Positions 8,463-20,251 of a DNA stretch of 64,000 nt are shown piece after piece (the stretch's first letter is position 1; each line of letters starts with the position of its first letter). The position numbers and the translations under genes were made by a program. The notes beneath the pieces are model-generated. The model was not told where the DNA came from. It saw nothing but the letters and a program-made list of their open reading frames with translations, and did no database searches. Source of the stretch: Chitinimonas taiwanensis DSM 18899 (GTDB lineage: Bacteria; Pseudomonadota; Gammaproteobacteria; Burkholderiales; Chitinimonadaceae); the NCBI RefSeq assembly GCF_900119825.1, contig NZ_FPKR01000001.1:62001-126000 (forward strand), in the 5' to 3' direction.

Positions 8463-8888
8463 ATGTCTGTTCAAGTCCTCTATACCGCTCAAGCCACCGC
8501 CGTTGGCGGCCGTGAAGGCGTCATCGAATCGTCCGACGGCGTGCTGAAGGCCAAGCTGGCCCTGCCCAAGGAAATGGGTGGCCCCGGTGGTGCCGCCACC
8601 AACCCAGAACAGCTGTTCGCCGCTGGCTATGCAGCCTGCTTCGAAGGCGCAGTGCGCTTCGTGGCACGTCAGCAGGGCGTGAAGATCGAATCGGCCTCGG
8701 TGACCGCCCGGGTGGGTGTAGGTCCGCGTGCTGCCGGTGGCTTCGGCATCACCGCCGAGCTGGCCCTGTCGCTGCCCGGCATCGAACGCAGCCTGGCCGA
8801 GCAGATCGCCGAAACCGCCCACCGCGATATCTGCCCGTACTCGCACGCCACACGAGGCAATGTGGATGTGAAGATCAGCGTGATCTAA
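8463..8888 (+). CDS. ohr: Organic hydroperoxide reductase Ohr
   Basis: 141 aa, starting at the ATG at 8463 after AAGGAAACC. Ohr is a thiol peroxidase that reduces organic and fatty-acid hydroperoxides in the cytosol with lipoyl-protein electron donors. Both catalytic cysteines are visible: Cys59 in NPEQLFAAGYAACF and Cys124 in ICPYSHATRGNV, and length matches the Ohr branch of the OsmC family. A probable OhrR operator lies upstream and a terminator (8944-8970) separates it from ohrR downstream, so the regulator is probably transcribed separately or by read-through. Confidence 0.95.
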   Translation: MSVQVLYTAQATAVGGREGVIESSDGVLKAKLALPKEMGGPGGAATNPEQLFAAGYAACFEGAVRFVARQQGVKIESASVTARVGVGPRAAGGFGITAELALSLPGIERSLAEQIAETAHRDICPYSHATRGNVDVKISVI

Positions 8889-8943
8889 GCATCGCTTCAC
8901 CGCCCATCGCCCCAGCGTTCGGGGCAGCGGGCCGGTAGAATCG

Positions 8944-8970
8944 ACGGCGGCACTGCGGTGCCGCCGTTTT
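8944..8970 (+). terminator. Rho-independent terminator after ohr
   Basis: A 10-bp GC-rich stem (8944-8953 with 8958-8967), 4-nt loop, then TTT. It sits only 13 bp ahead of the ohrR start codon, so it would attenuate ohr read-through into the regulator. Confidence 0.75.
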
Positions 8971-8983
8971 GATTGGAACCGTC

Positions 8984-9439
8984 ATGAACCAAGCCCCCGA
9001 CTGGCTGCGCCTTGATGCCCAGCTGTGCTTTCGTCTGTATGCCGCCTCGCGCACGGTCACGCGCTGCTATCAGCCACTGCTGGCCGAGCTGGGGCTCACC
9101 TATCCGCAATACCTGGCCATGCTGGTGCTGTGGGAGCAGGACGATGTAACCGTGAAGGCGCTCGGCCAGCGCCTGCTGCTCGATTCGGGCACGCTGACCC
9201 CGTTGCTCAAGCGCCTGGAAGCAAGCGGGCTGATCGTGCGTGAACGGCGCGCAGAGAACGAGCGCGAGGTGCGCGTCTGCCTGAGCGAGGCCGGCCGCGC
9301 GCTGTGCGCCAAGGCCGAAGCCGTGCCGCCCGCCCTGCTGGCCGCCATGGGGCTAAGCCTCGATGAAGTCGGCGCGTTACGCACTCTGCTCGACAAGTTG
9401 CTGCTGAGCGCCGCCCCCGGCCCGCTCGAGCTGCCATGA
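8984..9439 (+). CDS. ohrR: MarR-family peroxide-sensing repressor OhrR
   Basis: 151 aa from the ATG at 8984. A winged-helix MarR fold with YPQYLAMLVLWEQDDVTVKAL, recognition region GTLTPLLKRLEASGLI and wing RRAENEREVRVCLSEAG. The single conserved reactive Cys of OhrR is at residue 15 (LDAQLCFRLYAASR), where oxidation by organic hydroperoxides releases DNA. Adjacent ohr and the palindrome at 8385-8400 support this identity. It should repress ohr and perhaps itself. Confidence 0.92.
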   Translation: MNQAPDWLRLDAQLCFRLYAASRTVTRCYQPLLAELGLTYPQYLAMLVLWEQDDVTVKALGQRLLLDSGTLTPLLKRLEASGLIVRERRAENEREVRVCLSEAGRALCAKAEAVPPALLAAMGLSLDEVGALRTLLDKLLLSAAPGPLELP

Positions 9440-9441
9440 AA

Positions 9442-9465
9442 AAAGCCGCCCCCTTGGGCGGCTTT
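9442..9465. terminator. Bidirectional terminator between ohrR and glnT
   Basis: 10-bp stem AAAGCCGCCC/GGGCGGCTTT with a 4-nt loop between converging genes. The minus-strand side has a run of six T and should end the glutamine synthetase transcript; the plus side has TTT only. Confidence 0.85.
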
Positions 9466-9476
9466 GCACGCAACGC

Positions 9477-10832
9477 TCAGAAAAAGTCGGCGTAGCGCTG
9501 ACGCTCCCAGTCCGACACATGGCGTGAATACTCGATCCACTCCATGCGCTTGAGGCGCACGAACTCGGCCACGAAATCGGCGCCGAGCGCCTGGCGCAGT
9601 ACCGAATTGGCCTCCAACGCCGTCACCGCCTCGCCCAGATTTTGCGGCACCGCCTTGATGCCGGCGCGCTTGAGTTGCTTCTCGTCGTACTCGTACAGAT
9701 CGTCATCGACCTTCTTGCCCGGCTGCAACTGACGCTCAATACCATCCAGACCGGCAGCAATCATGGCGGCGGTGACCAGATAGGGGTTGGCGCCCGCATC
9801 GGCCAGCCGCCATTCGATGCGCCCACCCGGGCAGCGGCCAAGCACGGTACGGTTATCGCCATAGGCGATGTAGGCCGGCGCCCAGGTGGCGCCCGACAGG
9901 GAATTGCCCACCACCAGGCGCTTATAGCTGTTCACCGTCGGCGCGCAGATCGCGGTCAGCGCAGGCGCGTGGTGCAGCAGGCCAGCCAGGAAGTGATAGC
10001 CGAGCTGACTGAGCGCATAGCCATTCGGGTCGGCCTTGTCCTCGAACAGATTGCGCCCCTTGGCATCGGCGATCGAGACATGGAAGTGCAGACCGGAGCC
10101 GGCGCGGTCGGCAAAGGGCTTGGGCATGAAGCTGCACAACATGCCGAGCTGCTCGGCCGCATGGCTGGCCGCCATCTTGAACCAGATATAGCGGTCGGCA
10201 CTGGTGAGCGCATCCGAGTACACATAGTTGATCTCGTACTGGCCGGGTGCGTCCTCGTGGTCGATCTGGTAGACATCGGCCCCCACCGCAGCCATCGCCT
10301 CGGTCACCTGCTCCAGGAAGACGCGGTTGGCCGGGCGGCTGAGGCCCTTGTAGTCGTAGCTGGCCTTGTCCAGCACATCCAGCGCATCGGCCGGCTGGTA
10401 GTCGCCCGCGCCATCGCGCTTAAGCAGAATGAACTCCGGCTCCACGCCGGTGTTCAGCGTCCAGCCACGTTCAGCCAAGCGCGCAAGCTGGGTCTTCAGC
10501 AGCACGCGTGGGCAGAGCGGATGCGGCTGACCATGCACATGGCCATCACCGACCACGCGCGCATAGCCGGGCAGCCAGGGCACGGGCGCCAGCGTGCTCA
10601 GGTCGGCGCGCGCGTAGAAATCACCGCCATTGCGGGCGATGCCCGTGCCCCAGATTGCATAGCCAGAAAAGCCGGCACCGGTATGGGTGATCAGGTCGAG
10701 ATGGCGGGCCGGTACCACCTTGGTCTTGGCCGCGCCGTGGATATCGACGAACTGGGCCAGCAGGTAATGGATCTGATTGTCCTGCAACCATTGCTGGGCT
10801 TGCGCCAGCGCCTTGTCTTGCTGCTTGGCCAT
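9477..10832 (-). CDS. glnT: Glutamine synthetase-like ligase, GlnT (type III) class
   Basis: 451 aa from the ATG at 10832 (AAGGTGG upstream); the longer open frame to 10955 adds an atypical Arg-rich stretch. Glutamine-synthetase catalytic motifs are visible: [34 protein letters not shown] and the ATP/Arg region [21 protein letters not shown]. Length and motif spelling fit the GlnT group, some of which ligate glutamate to amines such as methylamine, so the amine substrate is uncertain. It is 106 bp downstream of the TRAP binding-protein gene on the same strand. Confidence 0.85.
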   Translation of the reverse strand: MAKQQDKALAQAQQWLQDNQIHYLLAQFVDIHGAAKTKVVPARHLDLITHTGAGFSGYAIWGTGIARNGGDFYARADLSTLAPVPWLPGYARVVGDGHVHGQPHPLCPRVLLKTQLARLAERGWTLNTGVEPEFILLKRDGAGDYQPADALDVLDKASYDYKGLSRPANRVFLEQVTEAMAAVGADVYQIDHEDAPGQYEINYVYSDALTSADRYIWFKMAASHAAEQLGMLCSFMPKPFADRAGSGLHFHVSIADAKGRNLFEDKADPNGYALSQLGYHFLAGLLHHAPALTAICAPTVNSYKRLVVGNSLSGATWAPAYIAYGDNRTVLGRCPGGRIEWRLADAGANPYLVTAAMIAAGLDGIERQLQPGKKVDDDLYEYDEKQLKRAGIKAVPQNLGEAVTALEANSVLRQALGADFVAEFVRLKRMEWIEYSRHVSDWERQRYADFF

Positions 10833-10938
10833 GGGGCCACCTTGTGTGCGATGCGGGAGGCGGCATGCTAACCGGGCATAGGGGGTGTTGAGAACCTGGC
10901 GAGCGGCGAAGGCAGCGCTCGGGAAAAGCGATGGCTGC

Positions 10939-11937
10939 CTAGGGCGGCGGCGCACTTTCCGCCGCCGCGCGGTAGCTACCCTCGATCAGGTCACGCCCGA
11001 TGACCGGCATGAAGGCGCGGTGTACAGGCAGCATCTGCTGGCGCAGCCGTTCGCGTTCGGCCCGCGGCAGTACGTGCACCTGGGTGCGCCCGGCTGCGCG
11101 CACACGCGCCAGGGCCTGGCGATTGTCCTCGCGGGCAATCTGGCGCTCGAATACGGTGGCCAGGCGCAGTGCTTCCTCAAGTGTCAGGCGGATATCGTCG
11201 GGCAGGCCGCGCCAGACGCGTAGATTGACCACCACCACATAGCCCAGATAGCCGTGCTGCGACAGGGTCAGGTGCGATTGCACGCGGTCCATCTGCTGGC
11301 TGAAGAAATTCGATTCCGGGTTCTCGGTGCCATCGACCACGCCGCGCTCCAGCGCGCCATAGACTTCGGCAAAGCCCATGGGCTGCGGCTGGGCGCCCAG
11401 CGCACGCATCTGGGCCGCCAGCACCTGCGAGGGCTGGATGCGCATGCGCAGGCCCTTGAAGTCCTCCAGCTTGTGCAGAGGCCGGTTGGCCGAGAAATGC
11501 TTAAAGCCGTTATCCCAGTAAGCCAGCCCAAGCAGGCCCTTGCTTTCCAGGCGCTGTAAAAGGCGCTGGCCGATCGGGCCATCCATCACGCGGTGCAATA
11601 CCTGCTCATCCGGAAATAGATAGGGCAGGTCAAACAGCTCGAATTCGCGCAGGCCAAGCGGGCCAAATTTGGACAGCGAGGGCGCCAGCATCTGCACGGC
11701 ATTGATCTGCAGCGCCTCCAGTTCCTCGCGGTCCTTATACAGCTGGCTGTTCGGGTAAACCTGCACGCGCACCTTGCCGCGCGTCATCTTCTCGGCCAGG
11801 TCCTTGAACTTGAGCGCCGCCCGCCCCTTCGGGGTGTCAGGCGCCACCACATGGCTGAACTTGATGATCAGGGGTGCGGCCTGGGCCGGTAGGGCCAGAG
11901 CAGACAGCACCAGCAGCAGGCATAAGTGCCGGGACAT
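10939..11937 (-). CDS. dctP: TRAP transporter solute-binding protein, DctP family
   Basis: 332 aa with a signal peptide (about 1-20, ending AQA). The DctP fold is recognisable by [35 protein letters not shown], the [10 protein letters not shown] segment, [10 protein letters not shown] with the carboxylate-binding Arg, and [11 protein letters not shown]. Such proteins capture C4-dicarboxylates or other organic acids in the periplasm for DctQM permeases. No dctQ or dctM is adjacent; a glutamine synthetase gene follows instead. The divergent DctS/DctR system (12107-15068) is the expected regulator. Confidence 0.9.
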   Translation of the reverse strand: MSRHLCLLLVLSALALPAQAAPLIIKFSHVVAPDTPKGRAALKFKDLAEKMTRGKVRVQVYPNSQLYKDREELEALQINAVQMLAPSLSKFGPLGLREFELFDLPYLFPDEQVLHRVMDGPIGQRLLQRLESKGLLGLAYWDNGFKHFSANRPLHKLEDFKGLRMRIQPSQVLAAQMRALGAQPQPMGFAEVYGALERGVVDGTENPESNFFSQQMDRVQSHLTLSQHGYLGYVVVVNLRVWRGLPDDIRLTLEEALRLATVFERQIAREDNRQALARVRAAGRTQVHVLPRAERERLRQQMLPVHRAFMPVIGRDLIEGSYRAAAESAPPP

Positions 11938-12106
11938 GCGCGTTTCTTCTCCATTTGTCCTGCTAGTGCCTGCCCGCCGCGAGCGCGCGGAACAGGCTAT
12001 TTGTAGGGATAATCTAGGCGAAATCGCCGCAGGCCATATAGGGGTTTAGCCCAATGCGGGAAAGCCCCAAGCGGCACAAGCCCCTCTCGGGCATAGGGTT
12101 CAGCTG

Positions 12107-14428
12107 ATGAAACGCCACACCAATCTTCCCCGCCCGGCTCGCTGGCTTTGGGCCATGCCCAATCTAGCGCTGATCTCCTTTCTGGCGGTCGGTGTGGCCC
12201 TGCTCTGGTTCGTGCGCAGCAATGAGCGCGACGCGCAACGCGATGCGCTGGTGGAGGACGTGCTGTGGCAGGAACAGGTGCTGCGCACCGAGGTGACCAA
12301 TCGGCAGACCCAGCTGGAAGCGCTGGCTCACGACCAGGTACGCGGCGATCTGAGCGAGGGCAGCTTCTATGGTCGCGCCGCCACCATCATGACCGCCAGC
12401 CCGGAAGTGATCGCCATCGCCTTTGCGAATGAATACGGCGAATCGGTATGGAGCTATCCGGCCCAGGCGCTGGCCCCCATCCAGCAGGTGCCGGCCGCGT
12501 TGGAACCCATGCAGCGCGCCGCGCGCATCGGCCTGCCGGCCAGCTCGCCACCCTTCAACTATCCGGGCGCCGGCCAGGTGGTCGCCATCGCCTTCCCGGC
12601 CGTGCAGGGCAATAACACCACCGGCGCCTTTATCGCGCTGATCTCGCTGCAGGGCCTGTTGCGCACCTATGTGCCGTGGTGGATCGCCCAGCGCTACCAG
12701 CTGGCCTTTATCGATATCGAGGGCAAGGTGCTGGCCGCCCGCCCCGACCAGCTGGTCAGCGAGAGCAGCGGCCTGAACAGCTATGACATCGCCTTCGACC
12801 CGCCCGGCTATGGCTTGCGCCTGCGCGCCGTCATGTACCAGACCGGCTGGCCGTTCTGGCAACAGGCCCTGTATGGCGTGCTGGCCGGCCTGTCGGCACT
12901 GATGCTGTGGTCGCTCTGGGTGCTCAAGCGCCATATGCAGGAAAGACTGAGTGCCGAGCGCGCGCTACAGCGCGAGATGAATATGCGCCGCGCGATGGAG
13001 GACTCGCTGGTGTCCGGCATCCTGGCCACCGACCGCGAGGGGCGCACCCTGCATGTGAACCGCGCCTTCTGCCGCATGGTCGGCTACGAAGCTGAATCAC
13101 TGCTCGGCTGTAAACCGCCATTCGCCTTCTGGGCGCCGGAAACCCGCCAGCATTGCGAACAGGTATTCGAAGCCATCCAGCGTGGTGAATCGCCGGTCAA
13201 GGGCTTCTCGATGCGCTTTGTCCGCCGCAATGGCGAGCGCTTTGATGTGCGGCTTTACTCCAGCCCGCTGATCGATGGCGAGGGCCGCCACACCGGCTGG
13301 GTATCGTCGATGACCGATGTGACCGAGCTCAAACGCGAGCGCGAGGCGCTGAAGGCCTCGCATGAACGCTTTGTGACCGTGCTGAACGGCCTGGATGCGG
13401 CGGTGGCGGTGACCGACCGCAGCAGCGGCGAACTCCTGCTGTCCAACCGCGCTTTCCGCGAGGCCTTTCACCTGGGCGAGGCCGACGGCGCCTTCTGCGC
13501 GCTGCCGCTGCGCGAAACCGACCCGGACGATGAATGGCGCGACCCGGTGCTCGGGCGCTGGTATCACAACCACCGCCGCGAAACGGTCTGGGTCGATCAA
13601 TCGCCAGTCTGGCTTGATATCGCCACCGATGTGACCGAACACAAGCTGGCCGACGAGCGCGAGCGCACCCAGGCCGAAAAGCTGCAGCAGACCGCGCGCC
13701 TGATCGCCATGGGTGAAATCGCCTCCAGTCTCGCGCATGAGCTGAACCAACCGCTGGCCGCCATCTCCAGCTACAGCACCGCCTGCCGCAATCTGGTCGG
13801 CAGCGGCCAGATCACCCCGGCCGAGCTCGATGGGGCACTGGAGAAGATCGTCGAGCAGTCGCGTCGCGCCGGCGCCATCATTCGCGGCATCCGCGAGTTC
13901 GTGCAGAAGCGCGAACCCAAGCGTTCGATCTGCCGCGTCGGCGACCTGGTCGATACCGTGTTGTCGCTGCTAGCCGCACCGCTGAACCGCCACGATGTGC
14001 GCCTGGTGGAAAAACGCGACGCCGATGCGGCCGAGCTATACGCCGACCGGGTCATGCTCGAGCAGGTGCTGTTCAATCTGTGCAAGAACGCCATCGAAGC
14101 CATGGTCGACTGCGAGCACGAGCGGCGCATCCTGACCCTGGAAACCCGCGCGCGTGAAGGCTGGCTGGATATCTCGGTTTCCGACCTCGGCGCCGGCATC
14201 GCGCCCGAGGACGTGGAGAAGCTGTTCCGCCCGTTTTACACCACCAAACCGGAAGGGATGGGCATGGGGCTCAACATCTGTCGTACCATCGTGGAACACC
14301 ATCAGGGCCGACTCTGGGTGGAGGCGCGTGCCCAAGGCGGCAGCCGCTTCGTGGTCAGCTTGCCGCTGCAGGCCGAGCGCACCGACGCCGCGCGGCCCAC
14401 GCTGAGCGCCGATACGCGTCCGGCCTGA
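12107..14428 (+). CDS. dctS: Sensor histidine kinase, DctS-like, with PAS domains
   Basis: 773 aa. TM1 (about 18-36) and TM2 (about 247-270) bracket a roughly 210-residue periplasmic sensor of Cache type. Two PAS segments follow (about 290-410 and 425-510), the first ending in a PAC-like region. The kinase core has the H-box SSLAHELNQPLAA with His544, the N-box LFNLCKNAIEAM and ATP-binding SDLGAGIAPED and GMGMGLNICRTIVEHHQG. The order and the partner regulator 34 bp downstream match DctS-type C4-dicarboxylate sensors. Divergence from the TRAP binding-protein gene supports an organic-acid signal. Confidence 0.88.
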   Translation: MKRHTNLPRPARWLWAMPNLALISFLAVGVALLWFVRSNERDAQRDALVEDVLWQEQVLRTEVTNRQTQLEALAHDQVRGDLSEGSFYGRAATIMTASPEVIAIAFANEYGESVWSYPAQALAPIQQVPAALEPMQRAARIGLPASSPPFNYPGAGQVVAIAFPAVQGNNTTGAFIALISLQGLLRTYVPWWIAQRYQLAFIDIEGKVLAARPDQLVSESSGLNSYDIAFDPPGYGLRLRAVMYQTGWPFWQQALYGVLAGLSALMLWSLWVLKRHMQERLSAERALQREMNMRRAMEDSLVSGILATDREGRTLHVNRAFCRMVGYEAESLLGCKPPFAFWAPETRQHCEQVFEAIQRGESPVKGFSMRFVRRNGERFDVRLYSSPLIDGEGRHTGWVSSMTDVTELKREREALKASHERFVTVLNGLDAAVAVTDRSSGELLLSNRAFREAFHLGEADGAFCALPLRETDPDDEWRDPVLGRWYHNHRRETVWVDQSPVWLDIATDVTEHKLADERERTQAEKLQQTARLIAMGEIASSLAHELNQPLAAISSYSTACRNLVGSGQITPAELDGALEKIVEQSRRAGAIIRGIREFVQKREPKRSICRVGDLVDTVLSLLAAPLNRHDVRLVEKRDADAAELYADRVMLEQVLFNLCKNAIEAMVDCEHERRILTLETRAREGWLDISVSDLGAGIAPEDVEKLFRPFYTTKPEGMGMGLNICRTIVEHHQGRLWVEARAQGGSRFVVSLPLQAERTDAARPTLSADTRPA

Positions 14429-14462
14429 ACCGGCATCATCATTTACAAGGAAGCCTCACATC

Positions 14463-15068
14463 ATGCTGTCAGATCCCCGTATCGCCCTCGTCGATGACGA
14501 CGCCGCCATACGCGATGCCCTGAAATGGCTGTTCGCCTCGCGCGGCCATCAGCTCGCCTCCTTTGAATCCAGCGCCGCGCTGCTGGCCGACCGCGATGCC
14601 AGCCGCTTCGGCTGCCTGGTGCTGGATCTGCGCATGCCCGGTATGGGCGGCTTCGAGCTGTTCCAGACCCTGGGCAGCCGTGGCTACTGCCCGCCCACCA
14701 TCTTCCTGACCGGCCATGGCGATGTGCCGCAGGCGGTGGCTGCGCTCAAGCAGGGCGCGGTCGACTTCCTGGAAAAGCCCTTCGACGACAATGCCCTAGT
14801 CAGCCTGGTGGAAAACTGCCTGTCGCTGGATGTGGAGCGGCGCGCCGCCTACGAGCGCAAGCGTCAGATCGAGCGCCGCCTGGCCGAGCTGACCCCGCGC
14901 GAGAAGGAAGTGATGGCGCTGTTCCTGGAAGGCAAGCTGAACAAGCAGATTGCCGATGCGCTCGATATCAGCATGAAGACGGTGGAAGTGCACCGCGCGC
15001 GCGTGCTGGAGAAAATGGGCGTGAAGTCGGCGGTGGAGCTGGCCAATCTGCTCAAGGAAATGGACTAG
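14463..15068 (+). CDS. dctR: Response regulator, FixJ/DctR type
   Basis: 201 aa, with AAGGA ahead of the ATG. The receiver domain has the acidic pair VDDDAAIR, phospho-acceptor Asp55 in LVLDLRMPGMGG, Thr in FLTGHGD and Lys in FLEKPFDDN. The C-terminal LuxR-type helix-turn-helix contains LTPREKEVMALFLEGKLNKQIA and MKTVEVHRARVLEKM. This is the FixJ/DctR/TodT layout. It is cotranscribed with the kinase and most likely activates the divergent dctP promoter, as known for DctSR systems; that target is inferred. Confidence 0.92.
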   Translation: MLSDPRIALVDDDAAIRDALKWLFASRGHQLASFESSAALLADRDASRFGCLVLDLRMPGMGGFELFQTLGSRGYCPPTIFLTGHGDVPQAVAALKQGAVDFLEKPFDDNALVSLVENCLSLDVERRAAYERKRQIERRLAELTPREKEVMALFLEGKLNKQIADALDISMKTVEVHRARVLEKMGVKSAVELANLLKEMD

Positions 15069-15140
15069 GCGCCCGACCCACCCACTGGCTGCTATAACAA
15101 GGCCAGTGTCGGCCGCCGGCCGGCCTTGCAATGGATACGC

Positions 15141-15896
15141 ATGCTGCTTCGCGCCCGACTCCTGCTTCTCCTGCTCGGCACCAGTGTCCTGGCCGCGCCG
15201 CTCAGCCTGCGCAGCGCGGCACAGGAGGACTCCGCCCCGAAGTTCGTGCGCTTGGCCGATGGTCGCATTAGCGGCATTTGCATCGAGCTGCTACGCGCCA
15301 TGGAGGCCATCGACCCCGGCCTGCGCATCTCTGGCCTTGAGCAGTCGCTGCCCCTGCCCCGCCTGGAACGCATGCTGGAGCAGGGCCAGCTTGATCTGGC
15401 CTGCGGGCTGATCCACAACCCGCAGCGCGCCGAGAAATTCCGCCTGCTGCGCCCTGCGCTCTACACTGCCAGCTATGGCTTCGCGATCCGCCGTGGCGAT
15501 AGCGCCCGACCGCAAAGCTGGGCCGAACTGGCCAGGGTAGACGGCCCACGCACCGTGCTGGCGGTCAGCGGTAGCGGGGTGATCAGCAAGCTGAGCAGCC
15601 TGCCCGGCGTCAGCATCGATACCTCGGCCATCTCACCGCGTCAGAACCTGGTCAAACTGCAATACGGACGCGGGCGCTTCTTCTACTACCGCCTGCAGGG
15701 CCTGCAGCGCGAAATCCTCGAAGCCGGACTGGGCGAGCAGATCGAGGTTCTACCTAGCGTCATCGATGAGTACAGCTTCCACCTAGCGCTGAGTCGCTCT
15801 CTGCCCAGCCCGGTAGTGGAGCGCCTGCAGGCCGCCTTGCTCAAGCTGCACGCCGATAAGACGCTAGCGCGCTTGATCCTGACCTGGCAGCCCTGA
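15141..15896 (+). CDS. Periplasmic solute-binding-like protein (SBP_bac_3 type)
   Basis: 251 aa from the ATG at 15141; a TTG at 15126 would add five residues. A signal peptide (about 1-18) precedes a type II periplasmic-binding fold: ISGICIELLRAM, LERMLEQGQLDLACGLIHNPQRAEKFRLL, and a late LAGxG-like region ending in LTWQP. Such stand-alone proteins resemble amino-acid ABC binding proteins but this one has no permease or ATPase gene nearby. It lies 72 bp downstream of dctR on the same strand and is followed by a terminator shared with secA. The ligand is unknown. Confidence 0.75.
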   Translation: MLLRARLLLLLLGTSVLAAPLSLRSAAQEDSAPKFVRLADGRISGICIELLRAMEAIDPGLRISGLEQSLPLPRLERMLEQGQLDLACGLIHNPQRAEKFRLLRPALYTASYGFAIRRGDSARPQSWAELARVDGPRTVLAVSGSGVISKLSSLPGVSIDTSAISPRQNLVKLQYGRGRFFYYRLQGLQREILEAGLGEQIEVLPSVIDEYSFHLALSRSLPSPVVERLQAALLKLHADKTLARLILTWQP

Positions 15897-15916
15897 CTGC
15901 GATGCATAGCGCCATG

Positions 15917-15948
15917 AAAAAAGCCGCTCCAAGGAGCGGCTTTTTTTT
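15917..15948. terminator. Bidirectional terminator between SBP gene and secA
   Basis: GCCGCTC/GAGCGGC stem with CAAG loop, flanked by six A upstream and eight T downstream, between converging genes. Confidence 0.9.
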
Positions 15949-15959
15949 GCCCAGTTAGC

Positions 15960-18674
<2,715 letters not shown>

Positions 18675-18738
18675 CGTGTATCCAGGTGGGCCTGCGCCCT
18701 GATGCATGTCGAAGTGGTGTGCTGCTACGCAAAAACAA

Positions 18739-18763
18739 GGCGGATCGTCATTAGCGATCCGCC
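18739..18763 (-). terminator. Terminator between M23 peptidase gene and secA
   Basis: 9-bp stem GGCGGATCG/CGATCCGCC with a 7-nt loop; on the minus strand it is followed by TTGTTTTTG. It would limit read-through into secA, 64 bp further on. Confidence 0.8.
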
Positions 18764-18823
18764 GTGATATCCATCAATCTGCCGAACCAGCCGGGAATAT
18801 GGGGCTGGACAGGCAGATTTCAA

Positions 18824-19735
18824 TCACTTGCTGGCGAGACTGCCGCCATTGCCGCGTCCGGCAACATTCAAGAAGAACAAGGGATTCTGTGGCACGCCCT
18901 TGTAACGGATCTCGAAGTGCAGATGCGGCCCGGTCGAGCGCCCGGTACTACCCAAGAGGGCAATCTTCTCACCGGTTTTCACCGTCTCGCCCTCCTTGAC
19001 CAGCAGGCGCGAGGCATGCGCATAACGGCTGGTGATGCCATTGCCGTGCTCAAGCTCAACGATATTACCATATTCATTATGGTACTCAGCCCGCAGCACT
19101 TTCCCGCCTGCTGCGGCATAAATCGGCGTACCAACATCGCCAATGAAGTCCATGCCTTCATGGAAAGTCTGCCGTCCATTGAAGGGGTCGATACGCCAGC
19201 CGAATACCGAGGAGCGCAGGCCGGACGAGGTGGGCAGATTGGCCGGTGCCTGGAAGGTATTGAGCTTACGCTGGGTCAGAATCACATCCACCAGACCATA
19301 GTGATCGAGACTGGTTTCAATCTGCTTGTCGGCATCCTGAATGCTGGCCATCAGCTCGTTCAAGCTCATGGTGCGTGCCGGTACGCCGCTGATTGCACCG
19401 CCCTGCGGAGCATTGATATCGCTCTGGAATGGTTTGGGGTCGATGCCGGTCTGGTCGGCTACCCGACGGGTCAGGCCATCCAGGCGCAGCAGCTGGGCCT
19501 GCATCTGGCCGAGCTTGACCGCCAAGAGGTCGATCTGGCGCTGTTGCGAGGCGGGCGTACCCGGTAAAGTGGGCAGGCTGACCCCGAAGGAGCGGGTCAG
19601 GCTATAGGTAGCCCAGCTGGCCAGGGTGAGCGAACCGAGGATGGCCAGCGCGATAAAGGCCCCAACCAGCCACAGATGGCGCGGCCCGAGCGTGACCGCG
19701 CGGGATAATCGATTGGAAACCAGGATGATATTCAT
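18824..19735 (-). CDS. M23-family peptidoglycan endopeptidase (LytM-like), membrane-anchored
   Basis: 303 aa. One N-terminal membrane helix (about 20-45) anchors it with the rest periplasmic. A helical stretch (about 60-150) resembles the coiled coils of cell-division M23 proteins. The peptidase domain shows zinc-ligand motifs HEGMDF and HLHFEI and the intervening GNIVELEHGNGITSRYAH, so it should be catalytically competent and cleave cross-link peptides. The adjacent secA and DciA-like gene reproduce a cluster known in betaproteobacteria. Confidence 0.92.
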   Translation of the reverse strand: MNIILVSNRLSRAVTLGPRHLWLVGAFIALAILGSLTLASWATYSLTRSFGVSLPTLPGTPASQQRQIDLLAVKLGQMQAQLLRLDGLTRRVADQTGIDPKPFQSDINAPQGGAISGVPARTMSLNELMASIQDADKQIETSLDHYGLVDVILTQRKLNTFQAPANLPTSSGLRSSVFGWRIDPFNGRQTFHEGMDFIGDVGTPIYAAAGGKVLRAEYHNEYGNIVELEHGNGITSRYAHASRLLVKEGETVKTGEKIALLGSTGRSTGPHLHFEIRYKGVPQNPLFFLNVAGRGNGGSLASK

Positions 19736-19804
19736 AGTTGGCGCAGTTCCTTCTGCCGACGCCGCAGTTCAAAGCCCTGCACAGCGCGCCGACGGGGTGT
19801 GAGC

Positions 19805-20245
19805 ATGTCCTTGCACAACTTCCGCCCCCTGCTGAGTTCTCCCGAGCTGGCCCGCCTGCAGCGGCTGGCGGCGGCGCAGCGCGAGCTGGAGCGCCTGTGG
19901 CAGGCCGCCGTGCCGGCTGAACTGGTGGGGCTGAGCAGCGTGGTGAATCTGGAAGGGGGTTGCCTGCAGGTGGCCACGCGCAGCCCCGCGCTGATGGCCA
20001 AGTTCAAGCAGATGGAAGCGCGCCTCTTGGTGCAGCTCAATGACGTTGGCGTGAAAATTAACGCAATACGCTGGCGGGTACAAGTCGAGCTGCTGCCGCA
20101 CCAGCGCAAGAAAGCCAAGCCGAATCTGGAACTTAGCGAGGCCGCGCTGCAGGCTTTCGAGCAAGCCACCCAGCGTTTGCAGCCCTCGCCGCTGCGCGAT
20201 GCGCTGGCCGAGATCGTGGCCAAGCGGCGTAAACCTACTGGCTGA
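19805..20245 (+). CDS. DUF721 / DciA-like protein
   Basis: 146 aa from the ATG at 19805 (GTG at 19799 is a two-codon-longer alternative). It belongs to the DUF721 group that includes DciA, the ancestral loader of the DnaB replicative helicase: a helical N-terminus with LERLWQAAVPAEL, then a KH-like section with VNLEGGCLQVATRSPALMAKFKQM and a C-terminal helical tail. It diverges from the M23 gene. A DnaB-loading role is family knowledge, not shown here. Confidence 0.8.
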   Translation: MSLHNFRPLLSSPELARLQRLAAAQRELERLWQAAVPAELVGLSSVVNLEGGCLQVATRSPALMAKFKQMEARLLVQLNDVGVKINAIRWRVQVELLPHQRKKAKPNLELSEAALQAFEQATQRLQPSPLRDALAEIVAKRRKPTG

Positions 20246-20251
20246 GACGCC

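Noticed and set aside
8944-8970. Riboswitch or attenuator ahead of ohrR
   Set aside because: Only one simple stem with T-run and no alternative pairing arm is visible; a plain terminator is enough.
9642-10871. 409-codon frame opposite the glutamine synthetase gene
   Set aside because: Antisense frame; Arg/His-rich, no domain and no start signals.
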